A DNA stretch of 64,000 nucleotides. Origin: Zoogloea ramigera (GTDB lineage: Bacteria > Pseudomonadota > Gammaproteobacteria > Burkholderiales > Rhodocyclaceae). The stretch covers positions 1-64,000 of the forward strand of contig NZ_BJNV01000020.1 of the NCBI RefSeq assembly GCF_006539865.1, in the 5' to 3' direction. The notes beneath the pieces were generated by a model that was given only the letters and a program-made list of their open reading frames with translations, did no database searches and was not told where the DNA came from. Both the position numbers and the translations under genes were made by a program. How positions within the stretch are numbered: the stretch's first letter is position 1; each line of letters starts with the position of its first letter. Below are positions 7,257 to 15,259 of this stretch, one piece after another.

Positions 7257-8165
7257 TCACTTGAACTTGTGGATGGCGGCGTTGATCTCGCGGATGGCGC
7301 GCTCGATCTCGTCTTCGCTGAGGTCTTCCTGGTCGCGCTTGCTGCGCCCGAAGCCTTCCATCTGGGTGGTGTAGGCGTCGGCCGGCATGGTGCGGGTGGA
7401 CACGGTGTCGGGGATGTCTTCCTGCTGATCGTCGTGCCAGGTCATGGCGATCAGGGTCATGTTGTCGCACTGGGGGCCGCCGAGGGTCTCGGCCTGGTTC
7501 ATCAGCTTGGGGACGCCGTCCATGACGCGCCCATCGGCGAGGGTGTTCACGATGGTGTCGGCGTCGAGGGGGCCCCACACGCCGTCGGAGCAGATCGCCA
7601 GTACGTCGCCGTTGATCAGCGAAACCCCGCGGGAGAACTCGATCTGCGGCGGGTGGTTGCCGCCCAGGCAGCTGAAGATGCGGTTGCGCCCGGGGTGCAC
7701 GGCGGCGGCCTCGGCGTCGAGCAGGCCCTGGTCGAGCATCAGCTGGACGCGGGAGTGGTCGCGGGTCTGGGCGGCGAGCTTGTTCTTGCGGATCATGTAG
7801 AGCCGGGAGTCGCCGGCGTGGGCCCAGTGGGCCACGCCCTCCTGCACCAGGCAGGCAACGATGGTGGTGCGCGGCACGTCGGAGAGCTGCTTGTCGAAGG
7901 CGTAGTCGAGGATCGCGTGGTGGGCGTTGCTCAGCACCCGCGAGAGGAACAGCACCGGGTCGGAGACCTTGGGGCGGGCCTCCTGCTGGAACGACTGGGC
8001 GATGAACTGCACGGAGATCTGCGCGGCGACTTCGCCATAGAGGTGGCCGCCCATGCCGTCGGCGAGGACGAGCAGCAGCGCGTCGCGGGTGTACGAATAG
8101 GCGACGCGGTCCTGGTTGGTCTTGCGCTTGCCGACCCGGCTTTCCTGGAAAATGGTGAATCTCAT
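7257..8165 (-). CDS. PP2C-family protein phosphatase, 302 aa
   Basis: The PP2C metal-binding motifs are present: KTNQDR at residues 15-20, LADGMGGHLYGEVAA at 34-48, HAGDSRLYM, and the C-terminal CDNMTLI. The enzyme would remove phosphate from Ser/Thr residues using Mn2+ or Mg2+. A C-terminal acidic/helical tail of about 50 residues (DLSEDEIERAIREINAAI) follows the domain. The ATG overlaps the stop of the upstream kinase gene (ATGA), so the pair is translationally coupled and the two enzymes probably act on the same targets. No membrane segment is seen. Confidence 0.93.
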   Translation of the reverse strand: MRFTIFQESRVGKRKTNQDRVAYSYTRDALLLVLADGMGGHLYGEVAAQISVQFIAQSFQQEARPKVSDPVLFLSRVLSNAHHAILDYAFDKQLSDVPRTTIVACLVQEGVAHWAHAGDSRLYMIRKNKLAAQTRDHSRVQLMLDQGLLDAEAAAVHPGRNRIFSCLGGNHPPQIEFSRGVSLINGDVLAICSDGVWGPLDADTIVNTLADGRVMDGVPKLMNQAETLGGPQCDNMTLIAMTWHDDQQEDIPDTVSTRTMPADAYTTQMEGFGRSKRDQEDLSEDEIERAIREINAAIHKFK

Positions 8166-9112
8166 GTGCGGCCTATCATTGTTTTGAGGCGGGAGCCCAG
8201 CCCTTCGAGCCAGGTTTTCTGCTGGGGCGGCGCCTCCCGGTGGCGCTGGGCGAGAACCTTCTGCAAGGCGAAACAGCTTTGTGGGCGCTTCAGCGGGTCG
8301 AGCTGAAGGCACCAGTCGATGGTGGCGAGGAAGTGGGGCGAATACTGGCCCGCCCAGGCCTTGGTGGCCGGGACCACGTTGTCGTGCTTGACGCGCTCGT
8401 CGGAGCGCTGCGGCGAGGAGCCCGCCAGGCAGGCGTACATGCTGGCCCCCACGCTGTAGATGTCGCTCCACGGGCCGAGGGCTTCGCGGCTGTGGAACTG
8501 CTCGGGCGAGGCGAAGCCGGGGGTGTACATCGGCTTCAGGATGGGCGTGTCGGAGAGCAGGGTCTGGCGCGCGGCGCCGAAGTCGAGCAGCACCGGGGTG
8601 CCGTCGGCCCGCAGGTAGATGTTGGACGGCTTGATGTCGAGGTGCAGCAGCTTGTGGGCGTGGACCTCGCGCAGGCCGTTGAGCATGCGGGTGAACACGC
8701 CGCGGATGAAGCGCTCGCGCACGTTGCCCTTGTTCTTCTGGACGTAGTCGTGGAGCGTTCTGCCGCGCTCGAACTGCATCACCATGTAAACAGTGCCGTT
8801 GGCGCGGAAGAAGTTGAGCACGCGCACCACATTGGGGTGCACCAGCTTGGCCAGCGCCCGGCCCTCCTCGAAGAAGCACTTCATGCCGTAGCGGAAGGCG
8901 CCCTGGTGGGCTTCGGTGACGTGGGGCGTGACCTCGCCCTCGGCGCGCAGGGCCAGGGAGTTGGGCAGGTATTCCTTGATGGCGACCGGCGTGCCGTCCT
9001 GATCGTAGGCCAGATAGACAATGGAAAAGCCGCCCAGTGAGAGCTGTCGTTCGACGCGGTAGTGGTCGAGCAGAAAACCAGGGGGGAGGGCGCAGTTCTG
9101 TTGAGTGGCCAT
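8162..9112 (-). CDS. Ser/Thr protein kinase, 316 aa
   Basis: Eukaryote-like kinase domain: glycine loop LSLGGFSIVYLAYD at residues 25-38, ATP-site Lys46 in VAIKEYLP, catalytic loop LLHLDIKPSNIYL at about 155 (HLD in place of HRD, as in many bacterial members), DFGAAR at about 178, and ASPEQ as the APE motif. There is no transmembrane segment or sensor domain, so it is cytosolic. The start at 9112 (MATQQNC) is preferred over the upstream one at 9184, which would leave no room for the divergent yicC promoter. It is cotranscribed with the PP2C phosphatase by a 4-bp overlap. Confidence 0.92.
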   Translation of the reverse strand: MATQQNCALPPGFLLDHYRVERQLSLGGFSIVYLAYDQDGTPVAIKEYLPNSLALRAEGEVTPHVTEAHQGAFRYGMKCFFEEGRALAKLVHPNVVRVLNFFRANGTVYMVMQFERGRTLHDYVQKNKGNVRERFIRGVFTRMLNGLREVHAHKLLHLDIKPSNIYLRADGTPVLLDFGAARQTLLSDTPILKPMYTPGFASPEQFHSREALGPWSDIYSVGASMYACLAGSSPQRSDERVKHDNVVPATKAWAGQYSPHFLATIDWCLQLDPLKRPQSCFALQKVLAQRHREAPPQQKTWLEGLGSRLKTMIGRT

Positions 9113-9198
9113 CGGGCAGGGCGCTACACTTCGTCTTTTGGTGGCGTTCGGGGTCGATAGTTTACCTGCGGATCGCCGCTCCACACCGGGAAAAACAC

Positions 9199-10065
9199 AT
9201 GATTCTCAGCATGACGGGCTACGCCGTCCAGACCCGCGACCTGGGCCGAGTTGCCCTGCACCTCGAACTGCGCAGCGTCAATTCCCGCTACCTCGATCTC
9301 GCCTTCCGCATCAACGACGATCTGCGCCAGGCCGAACCCATCCTGCGGGAAGCGATCACCGGCAAGTTGAGCCGTGGCAAGGTCGAATGCCGTTTCAATC
9401 TGCAGACGAAGGATAGCGCACCTCGCGAGCTTGCGATGAACGCCGTGCTGCTTGGTCAGCTGAAAAATGCCCAGCTCGCCATCCAGGCCGAGCTGCCCCA
9501 GGCCGCGCCCCTCAGCGTGGCCGAGGTGTTGCGCTGGCCCGGTATGCTCGCCGACGATAGCCCGACCTTCGACGCGCTGCAGCCCGAGATCGTCCGGCTC
9601 GTCGCGGCGGCCCTCGACGAGCTCGTCGCCACCCGCCGCCGCGAGGGCGAAAAGCTGGCCGAGATGATCCGCGGCCGCATCGCCCACATGCGCGGCCTGG
9701 TGGCCCGGGTGCAGCCCCGGGTGCCGGCCCTCGTCGCCGAATACCAGGAGAAGCTCGCCACCCGCCTGCGCGACGCCGCCGCCACGCTGGACGACGACCG
9801 CATCCGCCTCGAAGTGGGCCTGTTCGCCCAGCGCGTCGATGTGGCCGAGGAGCTGTCGCGCCTGTCCACCCACCTCGACGAGGTCGAGCGCATCCTCAAG
9901 ACCGGCGGCGCCAGTGGCAAGCGCCTCGACTTCCTGATGCAGGAGCTCAACCGGGAAGCCAACACCCTGGGCTCGAAGGCGATGGCCGCCGACATGACCG
10001 CGATCGCCGTCGAACTCAAGCTGGCCATCGAACAGATGCGCGAGCAAGTGCAGAACATCGAGTAA
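9199..10065 (+). CDS. yicC: YicC-family endoribonuclease, 288 aa
   Basis: The protein begins MILSMTGYAVQTRDLGRV and has the LRSVNSRYLDLAFRI and DVAEELSRLSTHLDEV segments of the YicC family, ending in the conserved MREQVQNIE. E. coli YicC is an endoribonuclease linked to sRNA turnover and stationary-phase survival. The ATG at 9199 matches the family start; an in-frame extension to 9037 would overlap the divergent kinase gene. It starts the yicC-gmk-rpoZ-spoT cluster, with gmk 9 bp downstream. This order is widespread in proteobacteria. Confidence 0.95.
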   Translation: MILSMTGYAVQTRDLGRVALHLELRSVNSRYLDLAFRINDDLRQAEPILREAITGKLSRGKVECRFNLQTKDSAPRELAMNAVLLGQLKNAQLAIQAELPQAAPLSVAEVLRWPGMLADDSPTFDALQPEIVRLVAAALDELVATRRREGEKLAEMIRGRIAHMRGLVARVQPRVPALVAEYQEKLATRLRDAAATLDDDRIRLEVGLFAQRVDVAEELSRLSTHLDEVERILKTGGASGKRLDFLMQELNREANTLGSKAMAADMTAIAVELKLAIEQMREQVQNIE

Positions 10066-10074
10066 GGAAACCCC

Positions 10075-10689
10075 ATGCCCGGCACCCTCTTCATCGTCAC
10101 GGCGCCCTCGGGGGCCGGCAAGACGACCCTCGTGAGTGGCCTCCTCGAGCGCGACCCGCTCGTCCGCCTTTCGGTCTCATACACCACCCGCGCGCCGCGC
10201 ACGGGCGAGGTGAACGGCCAGCACTATCACTTCATCGATGTGCAGGGCTTCCGCGCCCTGCGCGACAAGGGTGAATTCCTCGAGTGGGCCGAGGTCCATA
10301 GCAATTACTACGGGACGTCGAAGCGCTGGCTCGAGGAGCAGATCCGCGCCGGCCGCGACATCCTCCTCGAGATCGACTGGCAGGGCGCCCAGCAGGTGCG
10401 CAAGGTGTTCCCGAAGGCGGTCGGGGTGTTCATCCTGCCGCCCTCCGTCGAGGAGCTCGAGCGCCGCCTGCGCGGCCGCGGCACCGACAGCGAGGACGTG
10501 ATCTCCCGCCGGGTGCTCGGCGCGCGTGGCGAGATGCGCCATGTGGCAGAGTTCGACTACGTTATAATCAATGAAAACTTGCCCGCCGCCATCGAAGATC
10601 TGGTGGCCGTGGTGAGGGCATCCCGGCTCCGCTACGCCAACCAGGAGGCGCGCCAGCCGGCGTTTTTCCATTACCTCGAACAGGATTGA
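10075..10689 (+). CDS. gmk: guanylate kinase, 204 aa
   Basis: P-loop [18 protein letters not shown] at residues 10-27, GMP-binding [20 protein letters not shown], and the lid region with [16 protein letters not shown]. It converts GMP and ATP to GDP and ADP in the nucleotide supply for RNA, DNA and (p)ppGpp synthesis. The length is standard. It sits 9 bp after yicC and 1 bp before rpoZ. Placing gmk next to rpoZ and spoT links GTP supply to the stringent response. Confidence 0.97.
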   Translation: MPGTLFIVTAPSGAGKTTLVSGLLERDPLVRLSVSYTTRAPRTGEVNGQHYHFIDVQGFRALRDKGEFLEWAEVHSNYYGTSKRWLEEQIRAGRDILLEIDWQGAQQVRKVFPKAVGVFILPPSVEELERRLRGRGTDSEDVISRRVLGARGEMRHVAEFDYVIINENLPAAIEDLVAVVRASRLRYANQEARQPAFFHYLEQD

Positions 10690-10690
10690 T

Positions 10691-10906
10691 ATGGCCCGCG
10701 TTACCGTCGACGACTGTCTTAAAAGAATCCCCAACCGCTTCCAGCTCACCCTGGCCGCAACCTACCGTGCCCGTCAGCTGACGGCCGGCGCCACCCCGCA
10801 GGTCGAGCTCGACCGTCACGACAAGGACAAGCCCACCGTGATCGCGCTGCGCGAAATCGCAGCCGGCAAGGTCGGCGCCGAAGTCCTCAATCGCGGTCAG
10901 GCCTGA
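10691..10906 (+). CDS. rpoZ: RNA polymerase omega subunit, 71 aa
   Basis: Typical omega sequence: [20 protein letters not shown], then YRARQL and [16 protein letters not shown]. Omega helps assemble the beta' subunit of RNA polymerase and forms part of one ppGpp site. The protein is somewhat shorter than E. coli omega (91 aa) because the C-terminal tail is short, as is common in Betaproteobacteria. It lies between gmk and spoT, so the polymerase subunit, the GMP kinase and the ppGpp enzyme are in one cluster. Confidence 0.97.
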   Translation: MARVTVDDCLKRIPNRFQLTLAATYRARQLTAGATPQVELDRHDKDKPTVIALREIAAGKVGAEVLNRGQA

Positions 10907-10931
10907 GCCTGCCCTGCCTGAGCGTAATGTC

Positions 10932-13142
10932 ATGGACTCCGCCGCACCGGTTCCTTTCAGTGGTGGCGGCGTTTCCCGACCCCCTGCATCCAGCGTCCTG
11001 CCCCTCGATTTCGGGCAACTGAGGGCGCTGGTCGCGGGTTATCTCCGGCCCGAAGACCTCGGCCGCATCGAAGCCGCCTACCACTTCGCGGCCGACGCCC
11101 ACACCGGGCAGCTGCGTAAGAGCGGCGAACCTTACATCTCCCATCCGGTAGCCGTCGCCGAGATCCTGGCCGGCTGGCACCTGGATTCCCAGGCCCTGTG
11201 CGCCGCCCTCCTGCATGACGTGATGGAGGACACCCACATCACCAAGGCCGAGATCGCCGAGCGCTTCGGGCGGGTCACGGCCGAGCTGGTGGATGGGGTC
11301 TCCAAACTCGACAAGATCGAGTTCCAGTCCCACGAGGAAGCCCAGGCCGAAAACTTCCGCAAGATGCTGCTGGCGATGGCCAGCGATCTGCGGGTCATCC
11401 TGATCAAGCTGGCCGACCGTCTGCACAACATGCGGACCCTCGACCACATGCGCCCCGACAAGCGTCGCCGCATCGCCCGCGAGACCCAGGAGATCCACGC
11501 CCCGATCGCCAACCGGCTGGGCCTCAACGCCATCTACCGGGAGCTCCAGGAGCTGGCCTTCAAGCATCGCTACCCGCTGCGCTTCCGGGTGCTGTCCAAG
11601 GCGATCCTGGCCGCCCGGGGCAACCGCCGCGAGGTGGTCGGCAAGATCCTCGCCGCCATCGAGGAGCGCCTGCCCCAGTGGAACATCGAGGCCGAGGTGT
11701 GGGGGCGCGAGAAGCACCTCTACAGCATCTACCGCAAGATGACCGAGAAGCGCCTGTCGTTCTCGCAGGTGCTTGATATTTATGGTTTCCGCGTCGTGGT
11801 GCCCGACGTGCAGACCTGCTACCGCGCCCTCGGCGCGCTGCACGGGCTGTACAAGCCGGTGCCCGGCAAGTTCAAGGACTACATCGCGATCCCCAAGGGC
11901 AACGGCTACCAGTCGCTGCACACCACGCTGATCGGGCCCTTCGGCACGCCGGTCGAAGTGCAGATCCGCACCCCCGAGATGAACCACGTGGCCGAGAGCG
12001 GCGTCGCCTCCCACTGGCTCTACAAGGAAGACGAAAAAACCCTCACCGAGCTGCAGCACAAAACCCACAGCTGGCTGCAGTCGCTGCTCGAGCTGCAATC
12101 CACCTCGGGCGATTCCAGCGAGTTCCTCGAGCACGTCAAGGTCGACCTCTTCCCGGGCGAGGTGTATGCCTTCACGCCCAAGGGCAAGATCTTCGCGCTG
12201 CCCCGCGGCGCCACGGTGGTCGACTTTGCCTATGCGGTGCATACCGACGTGGGCAACCGCTGCGTCGCCGGGCGCATCAACGGCGAGCTGATGCCGCTGC
12301 GCACCGAGCTCCACAACGGCGACCAGATCGAGATCATCACCGCCGCCCACGCCAGCCCCAACCCGGCCTGGCTCAGTTACGTGCGCACCGGCAAGGCCCG
12401 CGCGCAGATCCGCCACTTCCTCAAGAATGCCCAGCAGGAAGAGGCCTCGACCCTCGGCGAGCGTCTGCTCAACCAGGCCCTGCGCCCCCACGGCCTCACC
12501 CTCGGTCAGGTCAGCACCTTCGCCTGGGACCGTCTGCTGCGCGAGGTCACCCTCGCTACCCGCCGCGAGCTGATGACCGACATCGGCCTCGGGAGGCGCC
12601 TGCCGGCCATCGTCGCGCGTCGCCTGGCCGAGATCCAGGACACCGAATCGGGCCGCGCCGACGTGGTCAAGCCCAAGCCCGCCGGGGCCATCCTGATTCG
12701 CGGCACCGAAGGCGTGGCCGTCCAGCTGGCGCGCTGTTGCCGGCCGATCCCGGGCGACCCGATCGTCGGCATCATCCGCAAGGGCCAGGGCCTCGAGGTG
12801 CACATGCACGACTGCCCCCAGGCCCGCAAGCTGCGTTCCGAGCGCGACCGCTGGATCGACGTCGAGTGGGAGCCCGCCAGCGACCGCCTCTTCGACGTCA
12901 CCCTGCGGGTGCTCACTCAAAACGTGCGCGGCGTGCTCGGCAAGGTCGCCAACGCCATCGCCGAGCAGAACTGCAACATTCAGAACGTCAGCACCGACGG
13001 CGAGCAGGGCACCTACACCTCGCTCAACATCACCGTCCAGGTCACCCACCGGCTGCACCTCGCCAAGGTGGTCCGGGGGGTGCGCAACATCCCCGAGGTG
13101 GTCCGCATCACCCGCCTCAAGGCCGACCAGAAAGCGGGCTGA
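10932..13142 (+). CDS. spoT: bifunctional (p)ppGpp synthetase/hydrolase, 736 aa
   Basis: Domains in order: the HD hydrolase (HPVAVAEILAGW and the metal-binding HDVMEDT at about residues 96-102), synthetase (GFRVVVPDVQTCYRALG, then KFKDYIAIPKGNGYQSLHTT at about 317-336), TGS (VDLFPGEVYAFTPKGKI), a helical/zinc-finger region with CCRPIPGDPIVG, and a C-terminal ACT domain (TQNVRGVLGKVANAIAEQNC). The intact HD motif argues that hydrolase activity is kept, so spoT rather than relA is used. It starts 25 bp after rpoZ. The N-terminal 25 residues are poorly conserved. Confidence 0.95.
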   Translation: MDSAAPVPFSGGGVSRPPASSVLPLDFGQLRALVAGYLRPEDLGRIEAAYHFAADAHTGQLRKSGEPYISHPVAVAEILAGWHLDSQALCAALLHDVMEDTHITKAEIAERFGRVTAELVDGVSKLDKIEFQSHEEAQAENFRKMLLAMASDLRVILIKLADRLHNMRTLDHMRPDKRRRIARETQEIHAPIANRLGLNAIYRELQELAFKHRYPLRFRVLSKAILAARGNRREVVGKILAAIEERLPQWNIEAEVWGREKHLYSIYRKMTEKRLSFSQVLDIYGFRVVVPDVQTCYRALGALHGLYKPVPGKFKDYIAIPKGNGYQSLHTTLIGPFGTPVEVQIRTPEMNHVAESGVASHWLYKEDEKTLTELQHKTHSWLQSLLELQSTSGDSSEFLEHVKVDLFPGEVYAFTPKGKIFALPRGATVVDFAYAVHTDVGNRCVAGRINGELMPLRTELHNGDQIEIITAAHASPNPAWLSYVRTGKARAQIRHFLKNAQQEEASTLGERLLNQALRPHGLTLGQVSTFAWDRLLREVTLATRRELMTDIGLGRRLPAIVARRLAEIQDTESGRADVVKPKPAGAILIRGTEGVAVQLARCCRPIPGDPIVGIIRKGQGLEVHMHDCPQARKLRSERDRWIDVEWEPASDRLFDVTLRVLTQNVRGVLGKVANAIAEQNCNIQNVSTDGEQGTYTSLNITVQVTHRLHLAKVVRGVRNIPEVVRITRLKADQKAG

Positions 13143-13200
13143 GGCTGCTAAAATCCACGCCTGTTTCAAGGCAATCCAAGAACTTCCAGGGAGACGAGTC

Positions 13201-13389
13201 ATGGCAATGTACGAATCCGAGCACACCAAATTCATGCGCGAGTGGATGGCAAAGCATCCCGAAGAGCGCGAAGAGCAGAAAAAAGGCCGCGCCCTGTGGT
13301 GGGACAAGCCCCAGGAAACCCAGACCACCCGCGAGTTCGCTGAGGCAAGGCTTCCCTCCAAGGCCTACCCCTACGCCACCGAGTCCTGA
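13201..13389 (+). CDS. DUF3460 family small protein, 62 aa
   Basis: The sequence MYESEHTKFMREWMAKHPEE with WWDKPQE and a C-terminal VPSKAYPY-like tail (here LPSKAYPYAT) matches the small DUF3460 proteins of Betaproteobacteria, whose function is unknown. It is soluble, highly charged and has no signal peptide. AGGGAGACG lies 6-12 nt before the ATG. A TAAAAT box upstream in the spoT-DUF3460 gap could be its -10. A weak G+C-rich hairpin (13403-13415) follows. Confidence 0.88.
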   Translation: MAMYESEHTKFMREWMAKHPEEREEQKKGRALWWDKPQETQTTREFAEARLPSKAYPYATES

Positions 13390-13465
13390 TCACCTCAGCC
13401 TGACCCCGCGGGGGTGACGCATCTGCCGCCCGTCGGCTCCTCACCCCTCGCGCAGCACCGCACAA

Positions 13466-14866
13466 TTGCTCCCACGCCTCGCCTTCATCGACGTTGAAAC
13501 CACCGGCGCCAACCCGGTGGTCGATCGGGTCACCGAGATCGCCATCCTGCGCGTCGAGAACGGCGTGCTGGTCGAGCGCTGGTCCAGCCTGGTCAACCCG
13601 GGCATGGGCATCCCGCCGAGCATCCAGGGCTTCACCGGCATCACCGACGCCATGGTCGCCGGGGCGCCGCCCTTTGCCGAGCTGGCCGATGGTGTGCGGG
13701 CGCTCTTGGCCGACTGCGTCTTCGTCGCCCACAACGCGCGCTTCGACTACGGTTTCATCAAGAACGAGTTCCGCCGCATCGGCCAGGATTTCGACGCGCC
13801 GGTGCTGTGCACCGTCAAGCTGTCGCGGGCGCTGTACCCGCAGTTCCACCGCCACGGCCTCGACGCGTTGATCGAGCGCCACGGCCTCACCTGCACCGCC
13901 CGCCACCGGGCGATGGGCGACACCGAGGCGCTGCACCAGTTTGCCGGCATCGTCGCCGGGGAGTTCGAGCGCGACGTGCTCGAGGCCGCCATCGTCAAGG
14001 CCATGAAGGCCCCCAGCCGTCCGGCGGGCCTGCCCGAGGGCGTGCTCGAGGGCCTGCCCGAGGGGCCGGGCGTGTATTTCTTCTATGGCGAGAACGACCT
14101 GCCGATCTACATCGGCAAGAGCGTGAGCCTGCGCTCGCGGGTGATGAGCCATTTCTCGGCCGACCACCGCAGCGGCAAGGAGGCCAAGCTCGCCCAGCAG
14201 GTGCGCCGCGTCGAGTGGCAGCAGACCGCCGGCGAGCTCGGCGCGCTGCTCCTCGAGGCGCGCCTGATCAAGGAGCGCAAGCCCACCGAGAACCGCCTGC
14301 TGCGCGAAACCGACGCCGTCTTCGGGCTGCGTTTCGACCCCACCCGCAAGCGCAGCCCGGTGCTGGTGCGCGAGCTCCTGGGCGGCGGTGATCCGGCCGA
14401 CTGGGCCGAGGTGTACGGCAGCTTCCGCACCAAAAAAGAGGCCGACAACGCCCTCCGCGAGCTCGCCACCCTCTACAAGCTGTGCCCGCGCCGCATCGGC
14501 ACCGAGCCGTGGGGCGACGGCGCCTGTCTGGCCCACCAGATGAAACGCTGTGCCGGCGTCTGCGCCGGCCGCGAGAGCCATGCCGAGCATGACGAGCGCC
14601 TGCTGAAGGTGCTCGAGAGCCTGCGCCTGCGCCGCTGGCCGTGGCTCGGCCCGGTGGCGATCCGCGAATACCACGCCGACACCGGCCGCAGCGCGATGCA
14701 CCTGGTCGACCGCTGGTGCCTGCTCGGCACCGCGGAAGACGAAGCGAGCTTTGGCGAACTCGTCGCCACCCCGCCCGGCCGGGCCTTCGACCTCGACACC
14801 TACCGCATCCTGGTGCGCTGGCTGGACACGCCGGAGGGGCGGCGGGCGGTGACGGTGGTGGGCTGA
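13466..14866 (+). CDS. DnaQ-like exonuclease fused to GIY-YIG nuclease, 466 aa
   Basis: Residues 1-175 are a DEDDh 3'-5' exonuclease: FIDVETTGANP (ExoI), VFVAHNARFDYGFIKNEF (ExoII) and HRAMGDTEAL (ExoIII, His and Asp present). Residues 190-280 are a UvrC/Cho-type GIY-YIG nuclease (GPGVYFFYGENDLPIYIGKS, with the Glu in LLLEARLIK). The C-terminal 170 residues hold a cysteine-containing segment (CLAHQMKRCAGVCAG), a UvrC-like arrangement without the later UvrC domains. The start is TTG at 13466, directly before the first motif. This fusion occurs in other bacteria and is thought to act in repair as a Cho-like incision enzyme. Confidence 0.92.
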   Translation: MLPRLAFIDVETTGANPVVDRVTEIAILRVENGVLVERWSSLVNPGMGIPPSIQGFTGITDAMVAGAPPFAELADGVRALLADCVFVAHNARFDYGFIKNEFRRIGQDFDAPVLCTVKLSRALYPQFHRHGLDALIERHGLTCTARHRAMGDTEALHQFAGIVAGEFERDVLEAAIVKAMKAPSRPAGLPEGVLEGLPEGPGVYFFYGENDLPIYIGKSVSLRSRVMSHFSADHRSGKEAKLAQQVRRVEWQQTAGELGALLLEARLIKERKPTENRLLRETDAVFGLRFDPTRKRSPVLVRELLGGGDPADWAEVYGSFRTKKEADNALRELATLYKLCPRRIGTEPWGDGACLAHQMKRCAGVCAGRESHAEHDERLLKVLESLRLRRWPWLGPVAIREYHADTGRSAMHLVDRWCLLGTAEDEASFGELVATPPGRAFDLDTYRILVRWLDTPEGRRAVTVVG

Positions 14867-14956
14867 CGGGGGCCTCGCTGGCCTTGACGCCTGGATGTTT
14901 GCTGGGCGGGGGGGCTCGCAAAACGTTCGGTCAGTCTCGCTCGGATTCGCCCACGG

Positions 14957-14989
14957 ATGTCGGGTTACGCTGCGCTAACCCGACCTACC
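14957..14989. repeat. REP-like inverted repeat, reverse orientation
   Basis: ATGTCGGGTTACGCTGCGCT followed by AACCCGACCTACC is the reverse complement of the element at 151-182, with the same arms and loop length. Read on the minus strand, array B runs directly into this REP, just as array A1 runs into REP copy 2 at 348. The upstream part of this gap (14867-14956) shows no feature. Confidence 0.88.
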
Positions 14990-15180
14990 CTGCTTCCTGA
15001 GGCATCGATGGTTCTCGCCGACCCTCCATTGGGTCGCTGAGACCCTCGCTTGGGTATCCCGATACCCTCCGTTGCCTCGCGGCGACCCAAGCTTGCCCCA
15101 CGGTGGGGCATCGCTGGGTCGCGGATACCCTCCGTTGGGTGTCCCGCCGCCCTTCGTTGGCCAGCGCAGACCCATCACCG
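14990..15180. repeat. 21-bp degenerate tandem repeat array B
   Basis: Nine units of 21 bp (two are 22 bp) starting at 14990, 15011, 15032, 15053, 15075, 15096, 15117, 15138 and 15160. Several carry GATACCCTCCGTTGGG or close variants; the consensus is unrelated to array A. Individual units contain dyads such as GGTATCCCGATACC. On the minus strand the array is open and translates as a 7-residue repeat. It abuts the REP element at 14957-14989. Confidence 0.85.
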
Positions 15181-15221
15181 GGGCGCCGGGGGGGGCAGCC
15201 GTGGGGCGACTGGCCCCGGAG

Positions 15222-15259
15222 GCGGGGGCTTGCCACCCCCGCGAGGCCGCCGCGGCCTC
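15222..15259 (-). terminator. paired hairpins at the end of the RND gene
   Basis: GAGGCCG-CCG-CGGCCTC (15243-15259) overlaps the stop codon of the minus-strand RND gene, and GCGGGGG (15222-15228) pairs with CCCCCGC (15236-15242) just beyond it. They are strong G+C stems at the transcript 3' end, without a U tract. Termination is inferred from position. Confidence 0.5.

Noticed and set aside
10887-13361. 824-aa ORF antisense to spoT
   Set aside because: Shadow of spoT created by third-position G/C bias; low-complexity Gly/Val/Ala/Asp composition.
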